Source: Silurus meridionalis
Taxonomy: Eukaryota; Chordata; Actinopteri; Siluriformes; Siluridae
Direction of reading: 5' to 3'
DNA: 64,000 bases
Assembly: GCF_014805685.1 (NCBI RefSeq)
Contig: NC_060906.1
Location: forward strand, 14,400,164 to 14,464,163
Every line of letters starts with the position of its first letter. Position 1 is the first letter of the stretch. Of this stretch, positions 62,223 through 64,000 are shown one piece after another. The translations under genes were made by a program, and so were the position numbers. Under the pieces are notes generated by a model, which worked only from the letters and a program-made list of their open reading frames with translations, did not search any database and had not been told where the DNA came from.

Positions 62223-62604
62223 TAATCTCCCTGAGATGGTATGAGGAAGAAACCTTGAGAGGAACCAGACTCAGAAAGGAACCCATTACAGTTCCATCAT
62301 TGTTGAGGTGTGCTGTTCAGTCAAATGCAGAACTGAACATGCAAACTCTAGTCCTATGCCATTGAAGTAGACTGTTTTTATCAATTACAGTCCAAATCCA
62401 TCCTCAGTTCTTGAGTTGTTCAGTAATTTAATAAATCTTTAGGCTGATCATGTGGAACTATTCCCAGCTGCACATTGGTCTCCATTTGAAGAGAACTAAA
62501 AGAAGCCTAGAAGTAGGTTGTCTGGATGAATCAGATCCAATAAGAAAAAAATATCAGGATTGCTGGCCACTAGTACCTCAGGAGCATGTTTAACCTGGCA
62601 CAGA

Positions 62605-62712
62605 AGCAAGGTAGAGGGGTGACAGGGAGAGAGAAATAAGGAAGGAAAGAGAGACAGAGACAAACAGACAGAAGGAAAGTAGAGGGGTGATGGGGAGAGA
62701 GAAATAAGGATG
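62605..62712. repeat. Short tandem duplication, purine-rich
   Basis: agtagaggggtgatgggg-type unit occurs at about 62608 and 62677, each followed by gagagagaaataagga. Two units of about 69 bases. Confidence 0.75.
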
Positions 62713-63129
62713 ATTAAGTATCTTTATTGTTGCATAAAAGTTACAGACACTACTATGTGATCAGGCTGCTAGTAGGGACTCCAGCAGGACTGGTTATGGC
62801 TGCATAACTAAAAGGGAGATCCAGATGGTAACACTTATCACTGACATTCTCGTGGTTCAGTTGAAACTATTTATACGCAAACGTTTCCATTGTGAAAAGT
62901 ATCACGTAAAAAAGAATTTAGTGGCATTGATGGCCAATATAGTTTAACCAGATTAAGTTAGTTGCAAATTAGTTATGTAATGGTGAAATGTTTGGTGTAT
63001 CTCACCTCACTTAACTTCATTATTTGCACTGCCTCACATTCGATTCTCTTCACAAACTGTATAGTTAATGTCTGTCTTAATGGATTATTTTATAGTAATA
63101 TTTGTATTATATAGGCTGCAATGTGTTAG

Positions 63130-63520
63130 ATCTTTCTAGAGGCATCCTCCCTTCTCTAGAGTCGTCCGCCCCTTTTCTAGAGTCGTTCTCCTCTTTTAAG
63201 AGCCGTCCTCCCCTCTTCTAGAGTCGCTCTCCTCTTTTTTCTGTTTCACTATTGCCGTTTCTGGAGTCGTCATCGCCGTTTCTGGAGTCGTCCTCCCTTT
63301 TCTGGAGTCGTCCGCCCCTCTTCTGGAGTCGTCCTCCCTTTTCTGGAGTCGTCCTCCCCTCTTCTGGAGTCGTCCTCCCCTTTTTCTAGAGTCGTCCTCC
63401 CCTTTTTCTAAAGTCCCCTTTTTTTTCTAGAGTCGTCCTCCCCTTATCTAGAGTCGTCCTCCCCTTTTCTAGATTCGCACTGTGTTCCTAGAGTCGCACT
63501 GTGTTCCTAGAGTCGAACTA
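63130..63520. repeat. Minisatellite of about 20 bases, TCTAGAGTCGTCCTCCCCTT-type
   Basis: About 18 imperfect units of (t)ctagagtcgtcctcccctttt or ctggagtcgtcctccc, with variants cgcccc, gcactgtgttc and gccgtcctcc. Unit length varies from 17 to 28 because of the T run. It ends just before the hAT copy at 63542. Confidence 0.92.
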
Positions 63521-63541
63521 TCTTTATTTTAGACATTTTAA

Positions 63542-64000
63542 AGCTTATAGTGGCTGCTTGTTGTGGAGGGCATCGGGGATTTCTCCTTTGAACAAATTTA
63601 CTCATGCTGGGTTGTTTCTTTCTGTTTAAAAACAACAACAACAGCATTTGAGTATGCAAGGTGAAGCAAATTGTGTAAATTAACATTTGTATTGTATTTT
63701 GCAGATGGCAAGTTCACAACTATGTTTAAAAAGCCTTTATAAAATATAATACAACATTTGTTTTGTAAATTTTATTTTGTGAGGATACAATATCTAATAA
63801 ATGGAAATAATAATTAAATTATATGTGCATAAATTAAATATACAAACATTGAAAACAAGCATGTGAACGTAGTAAAGTCGCAGTAAATCACGTTTGAAAA
63901 CACAAGTTACAGTTGTAGTAGACAAACGCTATAAAAAGAGAATGGAACGGAGAAACGCAGCAAGTAAACAGGCTTGATTAAAAAAAAGAAAAAAAAAAGG
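63542..64000. mobile_element. Second copy of the naa30-intron hAT-like element, cut by the window edge
   Basis: It matches 46487 onward: agcttatagtggctgcttgt, tttgaacaaatt.actcatg, tttgagtatgcaaggtgaag, gcatgtgaacgtagtaaagt, acgctataaaaag and ggagaaacgcagca. The first about 53 bases of the other copy (the terminal inverted repeat with its palindrome) are missing here; the minisatellite stands in their place. The right end lies outside the window. Confidence 0.88.

Larger units (their letters stand above)
61399..64000 (+). other. actr10: actr10 intron 1 (partial), repeat-rich
   Basis: Contains an L2-like LINE 3' end, a GA/AG-rich patch near 62620-62705 with a tandem duplication of gtagaggggtga.ggggagagagaaataagga, a minisatellite and a hAT element. 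No actr10 exon. Confidence 0.75.

Noticed and set aside
63130..63520. Possible CRISPR-like array
   Set aside because: Units are contiguous and vary in length, with no unique spacers, and the genome is eukaryotic; it is a minisatellite.

Overview
The window is nuclear DNA of a ray-finned (teleost) fish. The genes have vertebrate exon-intron structure with GT-AG introns. The non-coding part is AT-rich and full of long (TA)n, (CA)n and (GA)n microsatellites, tRNA-derived SINEs, LINE 3' ends, hAT elements and a Tc1-like element, including LINE tails typical of fish genomes. I cannot name the species; a catfish-like or other otophysan fish is a guess.

Five protein-coding genes were rebuilt from exons, splice sites and protein similarity. 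In order they are peli2 (+, 3923-15331), otx2 (-, 31780-33773), naa30 (+, 45608-49155), armh4 (-, 54150-59513 or 59557) and the first coding exon of actr10 (+, 61322-61398, running off the right edge). This is the order on human 14q22-q23, where TMEM260, EXOC5, AP5M1 and SLC35F4 lie between them. Those four are not visible here, which fits loss after the teleost genome duplication.

Region by region: 1-3.6 kb is intergenic with SINE-type repeats. At 3.9-15.3 kb peli2 has six coding exons, a hAT deletion derivative in intron 5 and other repeats. From 15.3 to 31.8 kb there is no gene, only a decayed Tc1-like element, LINE tails and microsatellites. otx2 follows, with palindromic repeats in its second intron. 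From 33.8 to 45.6 kb is a gene-free stretch with blocks of complex sequence carrying OTX-type (TAATCC/GGATTA) and homeobox core motifs, the obvious place for otx2 or naa30 control elements. naa30 carries a 1.1 kb non-autonomous hAT element in intron 1. armh4 and actr10 are divergent, with about 1.8 kb between their start codons. The right end holds an L2-like LINE tail, a minisatellite and a second, end-truncated copy of the naa30-intron hAT element.

The genes do not form one pathway: an E3 ubiquitin ligase of innate signalling, a head/eye homeobox factor, an N-terminal acetyltransferase, a membrane protein and a dynactin actin-related protein. The points most worth checking are two compensating single-base frameshifts in peli2, a signal peptide lying out of frame with the rest of armh4, a substitution in the acetyl-CoA motif of naa30, and a diverged otx2. 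I found no convincing undescribed biological system.
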